Shown here: one piece after another, positions 1-11,846 of the stretch | Layout: the number at the start of each line of letters is the position of its first letter | Numbering within the stretch: position 1 is the stretch's first letter | Assembly (NCBI GenBank): GCA_008015565.1 | Contig: SSFV01000050.1 | Span: 1 to 41,702 of the forward strand | DNA length: 41,702 bases | Reading direction: 5' to 3' | From: Nitrosomonas sp. | GTDB taxonomy: Bacteria > Pseudomonadota > Gammaproteobacteria > Burkholderiales > Nitrosomonadaceae | Translations under genes and position numbers: made by a program | The notes under the pieces: generated by a model | Seen by the model: only the letters and a program-made list of their open reading frames with translations | What the model was told of the DNA's origin: nothing | Database searches by the model: none

Positions 1-713
1 CCAAGGCCAAAGAAACTAGTCCATCAACTGCTAATAGGCATTTAGCGCTGATACGGGCAATTTTGCGCAAGGCATGCTATGACTGGGAGTGGACTGACAA
101 GGTTCCCAAAATTAGATTATTCCCGGAGCCTAAACATCGAGTGCGCTGGTTAACCCCTGAGCAGGTGAAAATGCTTCTTAAGGAGTTACCCATTCATCAG
201 CAGGATATGGTGATTTTTGCTTTATCAACCGGATTAAGACAATCAAACGTAATTACCTTGGAGTGGAGCCAGGTTGATCTTGAACGCAAGGCTGCCTGGG
301 TTCATCCTGATCAGGCAAAAGCAAGAAAGGCAATCCATGTTCCGCTAAATTCAATAGCTTTGGCTGTCTTATTTCGGCAAAGTGGCAAACATCCAAGCAG
401 AGTATTTACTTATAAAGGTCGCTCAATTTCTTGGGCAAATACCAAAGCATGGAGAAATGCTTTGAAACGGTCCGGAATAGATAATTTCAGATGGCATGAC
501 CTGCGCCATACATGGGCAAGCTGGTTAGCTCAACAGGGCGCGCCGATGAATGTATTGCAGGAACTCGGTGGCTGGGAATCGGAGGAGATGGTCAGGCGGT
601 ATGCTCACCTATCAAAACCCCAACTTTTACAGCATGCCGAACTGGTTTCAAATGTTTTTATTGGCACAAATCTGGCACACCCTAAGAAAAAAGAGGTTAG
701 AGAAAAACTCTAA
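1..713 (+). CDS. Tyrosine recombinase/phage-type integrase, C-terminal catalytic part (5' end lies outside window)
   Basis: Frame 3 is open to the window edge (..KAKETSPSTANRHLALIRAILRKACYDWEW..). Catalytic motifs: STGLRQSN (Arg), WHDLRHTWASW (HxxR), WESEEMVRRYAHLS (Tyr). Confidence 0.93.
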   Translation, partial: KAKETSPSTANRHLALIRAILRKACYDWEWTDKVPKIRLFPEPKHRVRWLTPEQVKMLLKELPIHQQDMVIFALSTGLRQSNVITLEWSQVDLERKAAWVHPDQAKARKAIHVPLNSIALAVLFRQSGKHPSRVFTYKGRSISWANTKAWRNALKRSGIDNFRWHDLRHTWASWLAQQGAPMNVLQELGGWESEEMVRRYAHLSKPQLLQHAELVSNVFIGTNLAHPKKKEVREKL

Positions 714-719
714 CCTCTT
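691..719 (+). terminator. Hairpin terminator-like structure overlapping the integrase stop codon
   Basis: Perfect 12-bp stem AAGAGGTTAGAG-AAAAA-CTCTAACCTCTT, with the TAA stop inside the right arm. Confidence 0.7.
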
Positions 720-726
720 GATTTGT

Positions 727-803
<77 letters not shown>

Positions 804-818
804 TAATATCTCACATTA

Positions 819-3005
819 TCAATTATTACCCGTGTCTAGGAAACTGCGCAATCTTTCAGAACGAGCTGGATGACGAAGTTTACGAAGCGCCTTAGCTTCA
901 ATTTGACGAATTCGTTCGCGCGTGACGTCAAACTGCTTTCCAACTTCTTCTAATGTATGATCCGTATTCATTTCAATTCCAAAGCGCATTCTTAATACTT
1001 TAGCTTCACGTGGTGTTAATGAATCAAGTATATCTTTCGTGACACCTCGAAGGCTAGCATAAACTGCTGCATCTGCTGGTGCCATGGTAGCCGCATCTTC
1101 AATAAAATCCCCCAAATGAGAATCCTCATCGTCGCCTATTGGAGTTTCCATTGAAATGGGCTCTTTAGAAATCTTGAGGATTTTACGAATTTTTTCTTCC
1201 GGCATTTCCATTTTTTGTGCCAAAACTGCTGGCTCTGGTTCTTGTCCCGTTTCTTGCAAGATCTGGCGTGATATGCGATTCATTTTATTAATTGTTTCAA
1301 TCATATGAACTGGAATTCGAATCGTACGCGCCTGATCGGCAATTGATCGCGTAATTGCCTGACGAATCCACCATGTTGCATAAGTTGAAAATTTATAACC
1401 ACGTCGGTATTCAAACTTATCGACCGCCTTCATTAAACCAATATTACCTTCTTGAATCAGATCAAGAAATTGCAATCCACGATTGGTATATTTTTTTGCA
1501 ATTGAAATAACAAGCCGCAAATTCGCCTCTGTCATTTCACGCTTAGCACGACGTGCTTTGGCTTCTCCTGTAGACATTCTACGATTGATTTCTTTGAGGT
1601 CTTTAATTGGAATACCAACTTTATTTCTTAATGCTAGCAGATTCTGTTGTTCTTCTTGAATTGCAGGCTTATAGTGCTCAAGTGCTTGACTATAAGATTT
1701 TCCTGCTTCAATTTCGTGTGTTAACCAATCAAGGTTTGTCTCGTTACCAGGAAAAGTTTTAATAAAGTGATTTCTTGGCATTTTTGCTTTCGCTACGCAG
1801 AGATCCATGATTTTGCGTTCATAGTTACGTACGTCACCAACCAATGAGCGCTGAGTATCACACAGCTTTTCCACCAATTTCGCTGAAAAACGAATCCCCA
1901 TTAACTCAGATGAAAGCTTATCTTGCAACGCAAGATACCCAGAGTGATATGGCCCCTCTTTTTCAAGTAGAACTTGCATTTCATTATAAATCTCACGAAT
2001 AATTGCAAAACGTTCCAGTGCATCAGTTTTTAACTTCAGTAGATTAGCACTTGCAACCGCTGCACCATCTCCATCTTCGTCTTCATCTTCAAGGTCATCA
2101 CTAGCTTCAAGCTCTTGCTCTAAAGATTCTTCTGAAAACTCTTCATTGATAATGTCTTGTGCATTAGCGTCTAGCAATCCATCAACTACCTCATCAATTC
2201 TCAGATTATCTCTCTCAATTTCAGTAGCTAGCGTGACAATACTAGCAATTATCGGTGGACATGCTGAAATTGCCTGAATCATATGACGCAACCCACCCTC
2301 TATGCGTTTTGCAATCTCAATTTCACTTTCACGCGTAAGCAAACCAACAGATCCCATTTCTCGCATATACATCCGCACAGGGTCAGTTGTTCGTCCAAAC
2401 TCCGAGTCTACCGTCGAAAGTGCGGCCTCTGCTTCTTCTGCCACATCCTCATCAGCAACTGTCGCCGCAGCATCTGACATCAGCAAAGTTTCTGCATCTG
2501 GTGCCTCATCATGAACTGAGATGCCCATGTCGTTAATCATACTGATGATGCCTTCTATCTGTTCAGCATCCAGCATATCATCAGGAAGATGGTCATTGAT
2601 CTCAGCGTAGGTCAGATAACCCCGCTCCTTTCCTAAACCAATGAGCATTTTAAGGCGCATACGACGCGCTTCAATGTCAAGCGGCAGCGATACATTATTC
2701 TGATTAACAGCAATAGGCTCCAATTCATCAAGCTGTTCATTATCAGAACCTGCTGATTTTATTTTTTTTGGGATCCTACCTCTCGTTTTCTTATTGCTAC
2801 TAATTTCACTATCACCTACTTCTAGTACTGCTTGCGCAATCTTGTTGATACTGCTATCAGCCACTTTCGCTTTTTTATTTGTCTTAATTGGCAGTCCAAC
2901 GGATTCTTTTTCCGCCTTATCAGCATTTTTTGTTTTTTTCACTATCACTTTTTCTTGATTGAGAGTTTCAGTATCTTTTGACTTAACCGTTTTTGTTCTT
3001 GGCAT
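819..3005 (-). CDS. rpoD: RNA polymerase primary sigma factor (sigma-70)
   Basis: 728 aa with [74 protein letters not shown] and [31 protein letters not shown]; synteny with dnaG/rpsU. Confidence 0.98.
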   Translation of the reverse strand: MPRTKTVKSKDTETLNQEKVIVKKTKNADKAEKESVGLPIKTNKKAKVADSSINKIAQAVLEVGDSEISSNKKTRGRIPKKIKSAGSDNEQLDELEPIAVNQNNVSLPLDIEARRMRLKMLIGLGKERGYLTYAEINDHLPDDMLDAEQIEGIISMINDMGISVHDEAPDAETLLMSDAAATVADEDVAEEAEAALSTVDSEFGRTTDPVRMYMREMGSVGLLTRESEIEIAKRIEGGLRHMIQAISACPPIIASIVTLATEIERDNLRIDEVVDGLLDANAQDIINEEFSEESLEQELEASDDLEDEDEDGDGAAVASANLLKLKTDALERFAIIREIYNEMQVLLEKEGPYHSGYLALQDKLSSELMGIRFSAKLVEKLCDTQRSLVGDVRNYERKIMDLCVAKAKMPRNHFIKTFPGNETNLDWLTHEIEAGKSYSQALEHYKPAIQEEQQNLLALRNKVGIPIKDLKEINRRMSTGEAKARRAKREMTEANLRLVISIAKKYTNRGLQFLDLIQEGNIGLMKAVDKFEYRRGYKFSTYATWWIRQAITRSIADQARTIRIPVHMIETINKMNRISRQILQETGQEPEPAVLAQKMEMPEEKIRKILKISKEPISMETPIGDDEDSHLGDFIEDAATMAPADAAVYASLRGVTKDILDSLTPREAKVLRMRFGIEMNTDHTLEEVGKQFDVTRERIRQIEAKALRKLRHPARSERLRSFLDTGNN

Positions 3006-3092
3006 ATCGAATTTCCAATAATAGGATAAATTTAAAGCTAAAATCGCCAGATTATATCAAGATTCGATATTACTGACACCTAGAAAATGACT

Positions 3093-4895
3093 TCATGACA
3101 TCGCTAACTTTTGCAATTCTCTCTTTTCTTCTTCAGTTAATTTGCTTAAAGATTTGCTGCGCAACTCATTCATACGTCTATTGCGATGAATAAGCTGTAT
3201 TTTTTCTAATGCCCCTAGAAATTCTGCTTCAAAGTCAATCGTATTGTTCCATTCCAAAATCTCGCTTTCAATATTTTCCAGTAAGGTTCTATGAGAATTA
3301 CCTTGTAAGAAAGTTAATATTGAAGGCGCAGATTCATTATTCTTTATTAGATAAGGATGCATATTAATAAAGTCAATAAGTACTTTCAGAGCATCAACTT
3401 CTTCATCGTTAACATTACTTTCGACCAAAAAATTCCTATCGAGTTTAGTAACATAAGCTGGGTTATACATAAGCGCCCGAATCAGCCGCCGATAGGGCGA
3501 GATCAAAGTTTGTCTAGATAGTGCTTCAGTCTTACGTACTCTTTGCGTATCTTTTAATTGTAACAATTCTTCCAAATCATTTTGTTGAATCCCACTTAAT
3601 TCAACAAGACGATTAAGAAGAATTAACGATAGCGCTGGTGCCTTTATTTGTTGCAATAAAGGTTTTGCAACATGTACAAGTTTTGCACGTCCTTCGAGGC
3701 TCTGAAGATTTAATTCTAAACAGATTTGCGTTAGCAAAAACTCAGACAGCGGTATCGCGTGTTTAAGTTTTTGCTCAAAAGATTCTTTTCCAAAATTACG
3801 CACGTAACTATCAGGATCTTCACCTTCAGGTAAAAAAAGAAAACTCAAGTGTTTTCCATCCGAAATAAGCGCCAAACTATTTTCAAGTGCTCGCCACGCC
3901 GCTTTCTTTCCCGCTTTATCACCGTCAAAGCAAAAAATAATATTGTCCGTCTGACGTAGAAGCTTCTGAATATGCAAGCTGGTTGTAGCGGTACCCAGAG
4001 TTGCTACCGCATAATTGATTCCATGCTGCGACAACATAATCACATCCATATATCCTTCCACCACAACCACGCAGTTGGACTCACGAATTGCACGCCGTGA
4101 CGAAAATAGATTATATAGCTCGCGTCCTTTCTCAAACAAAACTGTTTCAGGCGAATTTAAATATTTCGGCTCTGCTTTTTCTAATACTCTACCGCCAAAA
4201 CCAACAATCTGACCTTTCTGATTGAAAATAGGAAACATAATACGATCCCTGAAACGGTCATATTGTTTAGCCTCATCATTTACAATCACCAACCCTGCTT
4301 TAACTAATAATTTACGTACCCTTTCAGATTTATAATCGGGAAATACTTCTTCAAGATTTTGCCATTTTGCCGGGGCGTAACCAATAACAAATCGTGCGGC
4401 TGTTTTTCCAGACAAGCCACGCTCTTTAAGATAAGCTATAGCGTTTTCTGATACTTTTAGTTTGTCTCGATAATACTGTGCAGCAATTTGAAGTACAACA
4501 ATTAGATCCTGTGAAGATACTTCTGAATTTTGAGGACTGTTCCCATCTATGAAGAAATGCTGAAAATCATTTGAATCAAAATCTCTTGAACTTATATGAC
4601 CTTGATGCATAGGCACTTGCAAACCCAAATTAGCGGCCAAATCATGTACCGCCTCAACAAAGCTTAGGCCGCTGTATTCAATTAAGAAATTGATTGCATT
4701 ACCATGCGCCCCGCAACCAAAACAATGATAGAACTGCTTGCTTTGACTGACTGTAAATGAAGGAGTTTTTTCATTATGAAACGGACAACACGCTATAAAA
4801 TTAGCCCCCGCTTTCTTAAGCGGAACATGACGGTCAATCGTATCTACAATATCAATACGATTTAGTAAATCATGAATAAAAATCTGAGGAACCAT
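3093..4895 (-). CDS. dnaG: DNA primase
   Basis: Zinc finger CCPFHNEKTPSFTVSQSKQFYHCFGCGAHGNAI, TOPRIM VVEGYMDVIMLSQHG; located between rpsU/yqeY and rpoD. Confidence 0.97.
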   Translation of the reverse strand: MVPQIFIHDLLNRIDIVDTIDRHVPLKKAGANFIACCPFHNEKTPSFTVSQSKQFYHCFGCGAHGNAINFLIEYSGLSFVEAVHDLAANLGLQVPMHQGHISSRDFDSNDFQHFFIDGNSPQNSEVSSQDLIVVLQIAAQYYRDKLKVSENAIAYLKERGLSGKTAARFVIGYAPAKWQNLEEVFPDYKSERVRKLLVKAGLVIVNDEAKQYDRFRDRIMFPIFNQKGQIVGFGGRVLEKAEPKYLNSPETVLFEKGRELYNLFSSRRAIRESNCVVVVEGYMDVIMLSQHGINYAVATLGTATTSLHIQKLLRQTDNIIFCFDGDKAGKKAAWRALENSLALISDGKHLSFLFLPEGEDPDSYVRNFGKESFEQKLKHAIPLSEFLLTQICLELNLQSLEGRAKLVHVAKPLLQQIKAPALSLILLNRLVELSGIQQNDLEELLQLKDTQRVRKTEALSRQTLISPYRRLIRALMYNPAYVTKLDRNFLVESNVNDEEVDALKVLIDFINMHPYLIKNNESAPSILTFLQGNSHRTLLENIESEILEWNNTIDFEAEFLGALEKIQLIHRNRRMNELRSKSLSKLTEEEKRELQKLAMS

Positions 4896-4997
4896 CTATA
4901 AATGTTACCAACAATACCTCATATCAACATTAAAAATCACAACAAATGTTAACATTGAATCTTAAAGAAAGTAATTTATAGGTAAAATTGTTATTAA

Positions 4998-5444
4998 TCA
5001 ACTTACTAATTTTTCTTTAATCAAGGTTGACACTTTTGCCATATCAGCCCGCCCTATAAGCTTTGGCTTCAATTGGGCCATTACTTTACCCATATCTTGC
5101 ATGCCTTTTGCTTCAGTTACCAAAAGCGCCTCAACAATCAAGACATCTATCTCAGAATCGCTCAGGGCTTGGGGCATATAAGCACTTAAAATCGCAACTT
5201 CATCTCTCTCTTTTTGGGCTAGATCATCTCGTTTAGCAGCCGCATACTGCGAAATGGAATCTTTGCGCTGCTTGAGCATTTTTTCAAGTACAACAATTAT
5301 TGTTGCATCATCACACACAATACGCTCATCCACTTCTCGTTGCTTGATTGATGCTTGCAGCAAACGAATTGTATCGCGTCTCTGAGTATCGCCCGCACGC
5401 ATAGCGGCTTTCATATCATCAGCAATCCGTTGTTTCAAACTCAT
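4998..5444 (-). CDS. yqeY: GatB/YqeY domain protein
   Basis: 148 aa, MSLKQRIADDMKAAMRAGDTQRRDTIRLLQASIKQREVDER...GMQDMGKVMAQLKPKLIGRADMAKVS; typical rpsU-dnaG neighbour. Confidence 0.92.
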   Translation of the reverse strand: MSLKQRIADDMKAAMRAGDTQRRDTIRLLQASIKQREVDERIVCDDATIIVVLEKMLKQRKDSISQYAAAKRDDLAQKERDEVAILSAYMPQALSDSEIDVLIVEALLVTEAKGMQDMGKVMAQLKPKLIGRADMAKVSTLIKEKLVS

Positions 5445-5531
5445 AAGCTTTTGGTATACCGAATTATTGATTTAACAGCTATCACTGGTTTCTAGAAAAT
5501 TTTAAGTGAAATCAATAACAAACTGACAATC

Positions 5532-5744
5532 TTAGTAAAGTTTTGGAGGTAACAATTGACTGCGCAAGCGCTTATAATTGCGCTTCACGGCTGCTGCCAG
5601 TTTACGCTTGCGCTCTGCTGTCGGCTTCTCATAGAATTCACGGGCACGCAATTCTGTCAGTATCCCGGTTTTTTCTATGGATCGTTTAAAACGGCGCATA
5701 GCTACTTCAAATGGCTCATTTTCCTTAACTTTAATCGTCGTCAT
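5532..5744 (-). CDS. rpsU: 30S ribosomal protein S21
   Basis: 70 aa, [48 protein letters not shown]. Confidence 0.97.
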   Translation of the reverse strand: MTTIKVKENEPFEVAMRRFKRSIEKTGILTELRAREFYEKPTAERKRKLAAAVKRNYKRLRSQLLPPKLY

Positions 5745-5913
5745 AAATATGTAATATCCTCAATAATAATAGAAAATAAATTGTATAATAAAAAAATAGA
5801 TTAAGTTTGCAGCAAATTAGTAAATCAATAAGCAATAACAAAAGCTTTTAATTATAACACTAAGAATTTTGTTATAGAAGAACCCGTCTAATAATTGTCC
5901 TTATCATTATTCT

Positions 5914-6945
5914 ATGATTGTTCTAGGTATTGAAACATCTTGCGATGAAACTGGGATCGCCCTTTTCAGCACAGAGCATGGCTTACTCAGCCATACACTT
6001 CACTCCCAAATAAATATGCATAGTGAATATGGCGGCGTAGTCCCAGAATTAGCTTCGCGTGACCATATCCGCCAAGTACTTCCATTAATCAATCAAGCAC
6101 TGCGAGCGGCAAAATGTGAGTTACATGACATCAATGCCATTGCTTACACACAAGGTCCTGGATTAGCGGGTGCGCTTTTGGTTGGTGCAAGTATCGGCGC
6201 ATCACTAAGTTTTGCATTAGGAATCCCCGCACTAGGCATACATCACCTTGAAGGCCATCTACTGTCCCCTTTATTATCTGCCTCTGCACCTAACTTTCCG
6301 TTTATCGCGCTACTGGTTTCAGGAGGTCATACACAATTGATGCAAGTTGATGGCATCGGACGTTACAAATTACTTGGCGAAACTGTCGATGACGCAGCAG
6401 GCGAAGCTTTCGATAAAACTGCGAAACTGCTTGGATTAGGTTATCCTGGTGGAGCAGCCTTATCACAACTTGCAAAGCATGGGCAACAAAGTCAATTCAA
6501 GTTACCTCGCCCTATGCTAAATAGTGGAGATCTTAATTTCAGTTTTAGCGGTTTAAAAACTTCGGTACTAACTTTGATCAATAGACATGAATTGACGCAG
6601 CAAATCCGTGCAGACATCGCTTTTGCTTTTCAAGAGGCGGTAGTGGAAGTATTAACGGAAAAATCCTTGGCCGCCCTATCCCAAACCGGCCTGACACAAT
6701 TGGTTGTTGCCGGTGGTGTCGGTGCAAACCAGCAGTTACGAGACGATCTCACTCACAAAGCGGCCTCAGTTGGTGCAAGCGTTTTTTATCCAGAGCTAGA
6801 GTTTTGTACTGATAATGGTGCCATGATTGCCTTTGCTGGAGCCATGCGACTGCACGCCACAGATATCAACACTTGGCAACCAGCAAACAGTTTCACGGTT
6901 AATGCACGTTGGAATTTGGAACTGATCGATTTAACCGAAGCTTGA
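5914..6945 (+). CDS. tsaD: tRNA N6-adenosine threonylcarbamoyltransferase
   Basis: [52 protein letters not shown]. Confidence 0.97.
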   Translation: MIVLGIETSCDETGIALFSTEHGLLSHTLHSQINMHSEYGGVVPELASRDHIRQVLPLINQALRAAKCELHDINAIAYTQGPGLAGALLVGASIGASLSFALGIPALGIHHLEGHLLSPLLSASAPNFPFIALLVSGGHTQLMQVDGIGRYKLLGETVDDAAGEAFDKTAKLLGLGYPGGAALSQLAKHGQQSQFKLPRPMLNSGDLNFSFSGLKTSVLTLINRHELTQQIRADIAFAFQEAVVEVLTEKSLAALSQTGLTQLVVAGGVGANQQLRDDLTHKAASVGASVFYPELEFCTDNGAMIAFAGAMRLHATDINTWQPANSFTVNARWNLELIDLTEA

Positions 6946-7560
6946 TCATGAGTCAGAAGATTTTTTTTCATTGATACGGCCTTCTTTTCCTGTCAACAAA
7001 TTAACAATGTTTGATTGATGCCTCCAAATCAGTATCAGTGACATCAACAAAACAGCGAATGTATTATTCCCGAATCCGAGCATACCGACAGTGTAGACAG
7101 GCGTCAATATCGCCGCAACTATAGCGGATAAAGACGATATACGCCAGATTATCGCAACCAACATCCACGTCGCAATAGCCATCAATCCAATCCAAAGATT
7201 CAAGCCCAGTAACACCCCCACAGCCGTTGCCACACCCTTACCGCCTTGAAAACGTAAAAATACCGGAAAAACATGTCCCAAAAAAACGGACATTGCTACG
7301 ACGGCAATACTCTCATCCCCAAGACCCCAAAGTGGGGCATAATATTGCGCCAAAAATACCGCCAACCAACCTTTTCCAGCATCGCCCGCAAGAGTAAATA
7401 CAGCTGCCGCTTTCTTACCTGTTCGCAAAACATTCGTTGCCCCAGGATTCTTGGAACCGTAGGAGCGAGGATCTGGTAAGTTAAAAATCCAACTGGCTAT
7501 TAAAGCAAAAGACACAGACCCCAATAAATAAGCCAAAAAACCAAATACCAGAAGCGTCAT
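6946..7560 (-). CDS. plsY: Glycerol-3-phosphate acyltransferase PlsY (start taken at 7560; the ORF is open to 7611)
   Basis: MTLLVFGFLAYLLGSVSFALIASWIFNLPDPRSYGSKNPGATNVLRTGKKAAAVFTLAGDAGKG, FLRFQGGKGVATAVG. Confidence 0.93.
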   Translation of the reverse strand: MTLLVFGFLAYLLGSVSFALIASWIFNLPDPRSYGSKNPGATNVLRTGKKAAAVFTLAGDAGKGWLAVFLAQYYAPLWGLGDESIAVVAMSVFLGHVFPVFLRFQGGKGVATAVGVLLGLNLWIGLMAIATWMLVAIIWRISSLSAIVAAILTPVYTVGMLGFGNNTFAVLLMSLILIWRHQSNIVNLLTGKEGRINEKKSSDS

Positions 7561-7671
7561 GTTATGTATTAGCACCACTTGAACAAAATAGAATAGAATC
7601 CTGCATGGCACATACCTGCAAAACTCCCATAAATTTTAAAATAATTGATTCATTTTAGCGCCTAATTTTTA

Positions 7672-8031
7672 ATGGATATCATTTTTCTGCACGATTTTAA
7701 GGCTAAAACCCTGATTGGCATCTACCCTTGGGAGCGCATTGTCCCTCAAACCATTCAGATCGACCTGGAAATAGCACTCCCAACCAGTCGTGCATGCCAA
7801 TCAGATAAAATTGAAGATGCACTGGATTATGCTTTAATTATTGAACGAGTTCGTGACATTCTGGCAAATAAGCATTTTTCTTTGCTGGAAGCCCTGGCAG
7901 AACATATCGCACAAACCATTCTGGCAGAATTTCATTCGCCTTGGATCAAAGTTAGTGTTGCAAAGCTAGGAATTATACGTGGGGTAAAAAAGCTTGGTGT
8001 ATGCATCGAGCGCAGGGTTGCAGCAATATAG
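7672..8031 (+). CDS. folB: Dihydroneopterin aldolase
   Basis: 119 aa, MDIIFLHDFKAKTLIGIYPWERIVPQTIQIDLEI...DYALIIERVRD...LLEALAEHIAQTIL. Confidence 0.92.
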   Translation: MDIIFLHDFKAKTLIGIYPWERIVPQTIQIDLEIALPTSRACQSDKIEDALDYALIIERVRDILANKHFSLLEALAEHIAQTILAEFHSPWIKVSVAKLGIIRGVKKLGVCIERRVAAI

Positions 8032-8143
8032 TGATTCTATAATTCTTTACAACAATAAGTTATGCAAACAAGTACCTGTTAAATCATAAAGATAGTTATC
8101 TTTACCAGAATATTTTTAAACTCTATAACCGAGAGTATTAATT

Positions 8144-8845
8144 ATGTGGCTTACCTACTTAATTTTCAAAAGATCATTGCTTATCATTTTTTTGATACTA
8201 GTTGTTGCATGCGCTACTCATCAATCTTCGCAAGATACTGTTCAAATCTGCAATTCCGCCGGATGCTTTGACCGGCCTATAGGATATGCCGCGCCTGAAT
8301 CATCAGCAACCGCATCCAACACTACAAAAAATCCACAATTCGAAGCACTGAAAAAATTAGCAACGCAAGATCCTAGCGCTGCTTATGATCTTGCATTACG
8401 TTTCTTCAGAGGTGACGGTGTACGTCAAGATAGTTACCAAGCTATCCAATGGATGCGCGATGCAGCAGAACGAGGCAACTTGAAAGCCCAAATGGCATTG
8501 GGAAGGCTTTATTTGACAGGTCTCGGCGAGATGGGTGCAGATCCGGGCGAGGCGGAAAAATGGTTGTCGATCACGGTAAGCAGAGGCGACAAAGAAGCCG
8601 CTACATTATTGAAAGAGGCAACCAGCGCGCGCCGATCAACGCAAGCACGCCACCAATGGGAAAATCGCTGGCGACCCAACTTTTACAACGGCTGGTATCG
8701 CAATTATCCATATAATTGGCAATGGGGAGCAAACCAGTGGATACCGATGCAGCCCATGCCTCCAGGTGTAATGCCTTATCCATCCACCCCGCTTAATGTT
8801 GGGCCAGCCATCCACAATGCGCCACCCCCTTCTCTTATACAGTGA
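8144..8845 (+). CDS. Sel1-repeat (TPR-like) lipoprotein
   Basis: Lipobox-like LVVACATH; Sel1 units AAYDLALRFFRGDGVRQDSYQAIQWMRDAAERGNLKAQMALGRLYLTG. Confidence 0.75.
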   Translation: MWLTYLIFKRSLLIIFLILVVACATHQSSQDTVQICNSAGCFDRPIGYAAPESSATASNTTKNPQFEALKKLATQDPSAAYDLALRFFRGDGVRQDSYQAIQWMRDAAERGNLKAQMALGRLYLTGLGEMGADPGEAEKWLSITVSRGDKEAATLLKEATSARRSTQARHQWENRWRPNFYNGWYRNYPYNWQWGANQWIPMQPMPPGVMPYPSTPLNVGPAIHNAPPPSLIQ

Positions 8846-9086
8846 TCAAACAACCTATTATTTACTTTCACCAGGCACGCCGTTTAAGATAATAAAAAAG
8901 CTTGCTTTATTTCATTGAAAATACGCTCAATACCCAATAAATTACTGCATGAATTAAATAGCACACACTTTGCTCTTCAGCGTGCTGCTCAAATCAACGC
9001 CCTTCTTGGAAAAAAATTAATTTTATGTTATTAAGGCCGTTTAAGTAGATGAAGTATCGATTATTTTTAGAGGGAGAAATAGCAAA

Positions 9087-9917
9087 ATGTTAGATAATAT
9101 GGTTTTAAAACGCAGCCTTGCCATAACCATCGGTTTAGCGGCATTGACCGGATGTGCAACGGTAACACCAGGCAGTTACAGTACGGGAGTTTCCGGTGCT
9201 GCAGGCGGGGGCACCAGCGTTGGCGCAAACCAATCATTGGAACGTTGTGATAAAACGCTAGGAACGCTAGCCGTTGATGATGGCAGAGCGGCTGACTGGT
9301 ATGGCCGATTTGGAAGCGATACACATATCACAACGATAGAGCCATTGATTCGCTTAGCCGTTCAACAATCTAACTGTTTTGTAATAACCTCGATCGGTAA
9401 TTTGCGCACGGATAGCCGTCTCTCCAGGGTCACCGATATTCAGCGCAATTCAGGTGAGTATCGTGCCGGATCAAAACAACAGAAAGGGCAGCGGGTAGCC
9501 GCCGATTATTATTTAGAACCAAGTATCATCATTAACAATGCATCGACTGGACAAATGGGCGCCGCACTGGGTGGATTAGTGGGTGGATTTGTTCATCCAG
9601 CCGTTGGCGGAGCATTGTCCGGATCCATGGAAAGCAAAGTATCGGTTGTGACACTGACGTTATTTGACATTCGCTCAGCAGTTCAGATTTCTGCATCGGA
9701 GGGCAGCTCAACTGCCAGCAATTTTGGTGCTGCGATGAATGCATTTGGTAGTGGAGTCGGCGGTTCGCTTCATGGATTCTCACAAACACCGGCAGGTAAA
9801 GCCACAGTAGCTGCCTTCATAGACGCCTATAACGGAATGGTACGTGCGCTAAAAAATTATGAGGCTCAAGATGTGGAAGGCGGCATGGGTAAAGGCGGCA
9901 CGCTCAAAGTTAATTGA
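9087..9917 (+). CDS. CsgG-like outer-membrane lipoprotein / peptidoglycan-binding-associated lipoprotein family
   Basis: Lipobox LAALTGCATV; body RCDKTLGTLAVDD...LIRLAVQQSNCFVIT...DYYLEPSIIINNA...ALGGLVGG resembles CsgG-type proteins. Confidence 0.65.
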   Translation: MLDNMVLKRSLAITIGLAALTGCATVTPGSYSTGVSGAAGGGTSVGANQSLERCDKTLGTLAVDDGRAADWYGRFGSDTHITTIEPLIRLAVQQSNCFVITSIGNLRTDSRLSRVTDIQRNSGEYRAGSKQQKGQRVAADYYLEPSIIINNASTGQMGAALGGLVGGFVHPAVGGALSGSMESKVSVVTLTLFDIRSAVQISASEGSSTASNFGAAMNAFGSGVGGSLHGFSQTPAGKATVAAFIDAYNGMVRALKNYEAQDVEGGMGKGGTLKVN

Positions 9918-9982
9918 TCAAATCAATAACTTTTGCTGTAAGCAATTCATCTCTAATAAAACCATTTAAAAGCTTATCATAA

Positions 9983-10014
9983 ACGCATCCCTGCATTAAT
10001 CAGCAAGGATGCGT
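9983..10014. terminator. Hairpin between convergent genes (candidate bidirectional terminator)
   Basis: ACGCATCC-c-TGC attaatca GCA-a-GGATGCGT; no strong T-run. Confidence 0.4.
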
Positions 10015-10024
10015 CATTAACACC

Positions 10025-11808
10025 TTACGAACCCGTTGTCACTCGCTCTTCCAAAAATCGCAATGTGTTTTCGATTGTATCGATACGCTGTGGACCTAAA
10101 CCAAATACATCACCTAACACGAAAACTTCTCCATTTTTGATACCAATATAAGTATTCGTCGTCGGATAGTAACGATACGTAAATCCTTCCAGGAGCTGGT
10201 TATCCCTATTCGCCGGAGAAAAAAATTGCGGAAACAGTTGTTCGGCCAAGCTGAAGATTTTCTGTTCCTTACTATCATCGGTAATCAACAAAATGGCTGA
10301 ATTTGAACTGTTATCGAGGAGGCCAAGAAATACAATTTCACCATTATCACTAAACCATGATGGCTTTCCGCCTGCTGTGGAATTAGTTTCAGTGGTTACA
10401 GGAAAATATATTTGCTTCAGGGTGTGTTCGACACTGTTTGCCGATAGTTTCATTTCATTTTGCGCAACCAATCTGGGGAGGCCGCCACCATTACCGCGCC
10501 AGATAGCGGAAGTTGACCGGTTCTCTAATGCATTGCTGGCAAAACCTGCAAAAACATACTGCTCGGCATTATTAAGAGCCCGGCTTGAAAAACTTGCGTA
10601 AAACCAGCTTGACTCGAAACCAGGTGGTTGATCATTCTTTGATGCAATTGTAGCGAGTTGCGATACACCCGTTTCTCTCGGATTAGCGTACGGTTGTGTT
10701 TCTCTCGGCTTCCCGGCCAAAAGAATATCCAAGCCATTTGCAGTAGCGGGAAGCATCGAATAGCCAGAATTGGCAAAATTGATATCAAGAATTGGAACCG
10801 GGATGGGAAGAGGAGAAAAAATGATATGGTCTGGTTTATCTTGCAATCCTTCCCCGCTCATGATGAGCAGTCTAGGCTCATTCTGGTCGCTTTTAACCCA
10901 TACGCTATTATTAAATATGGAAGCAGTTTGAATCAATTTCGCATTAAAAATGATTTCATCCTGGTCATTAATTTTCGGTGGAGATTCGGCTAAACTAACT
11001 CCGAATAGCGCTTCCGGCATACCCGGCACGAGATCGCCATCCTTCACAATTAATTCAGTGTTTCCATTACTCCATTTAAAAACACCCCCTGAAGAACAGC
11101 TATTTTCATCTCCTCCTGTAAGTGCGGCATTAAAAACCACACTGCCAGTTTGATTAATACTTACCAAGCCAGGTGCATAAGCAGCAAGAGAAAAATAGAG
11201 GCAATCGCCTAACGATGCGGGAATACGTTCAATTTTCTCAAAATCCCAAAACCATAACGCTGCTCCACCCGTAGTCATGCCTGCTAATACTAATCCGGCA
11301 TCTGAGATAGCGATTGGCGTAACGCCACCAGCAACTGTTCCCGACGGGAATCCTGGCGCTTGATCGCCTGTTTTCAAAATCCCTTGAGTCACGCCATTGA
11401 AGTGGACTAAAGCAGTCGTACCTGTACTAGCACCCTTTAATTCTGCCAAAAAAGCGACGGCACCCGAACGGTTTATCAAAAATGAGCTCGATGATGAGAT
11501 ATCACTGAAAAATATATTTGCAGGAAAACCGGTAATCGTGTCATTTTCTTTGATGATCGCTTCTAACTGGCCAGGCAATCCTGCCCATACTGCCTTGGTA
11601 TAATTTTTCCCGTCAAAAGCCAATCCCGAAAACGCAACATAACCGGATGGTCCTATAAAGGCTCACTAAGGTCAAAATATGAAAAATGCGATGGAAAACC
11701 TGCCGCGGTTTGTCCGGTTTTGGCAACCACTTGAATCTCTGCCCAGATTTGGGCAGAGAAAAATAAGCACAGCAAAAAATTTGCTTTTAAAAAAACTTTG
11801 AAATTCAT
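10025..11808 (-). pseudogene. Secreted repeat protein with Sec signal peptide, disrupted by a frameshift (or sequencing error)
   Basis: The N-terminal ORF (MNFKVFLKANFLLCLFFSAQIWAEIQVVAKTGQTAAGFPSHFSYFDLSEPL*) stops at 11653. The next frame resumes without a proper start as (I)GPSGYVAFSGLAFDGKNYTKAVWAGLPGQLEAIIKENDTITGFP, repeating the same motif pattern. Confidence 0.75.
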
Positions 11809-11810
11809 TC

Positions 11811-11833
11811 GCCCCCCTCTATCAAAAGGGGGC
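11811..11833 (-). promoter_or_regulatory. G/C hairpin overlapping the Shine-Dalgarno of the gene starting at 11808
   Basis: Minus strand GCCCCCTTTTGATAGAGGGGGGCGAATG: the 5' GCCCCC can pair with the GGGGGC that forms the SD. Confidence 0.5.
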
Positions 11834-11846
11834 GATTTTATCACGA

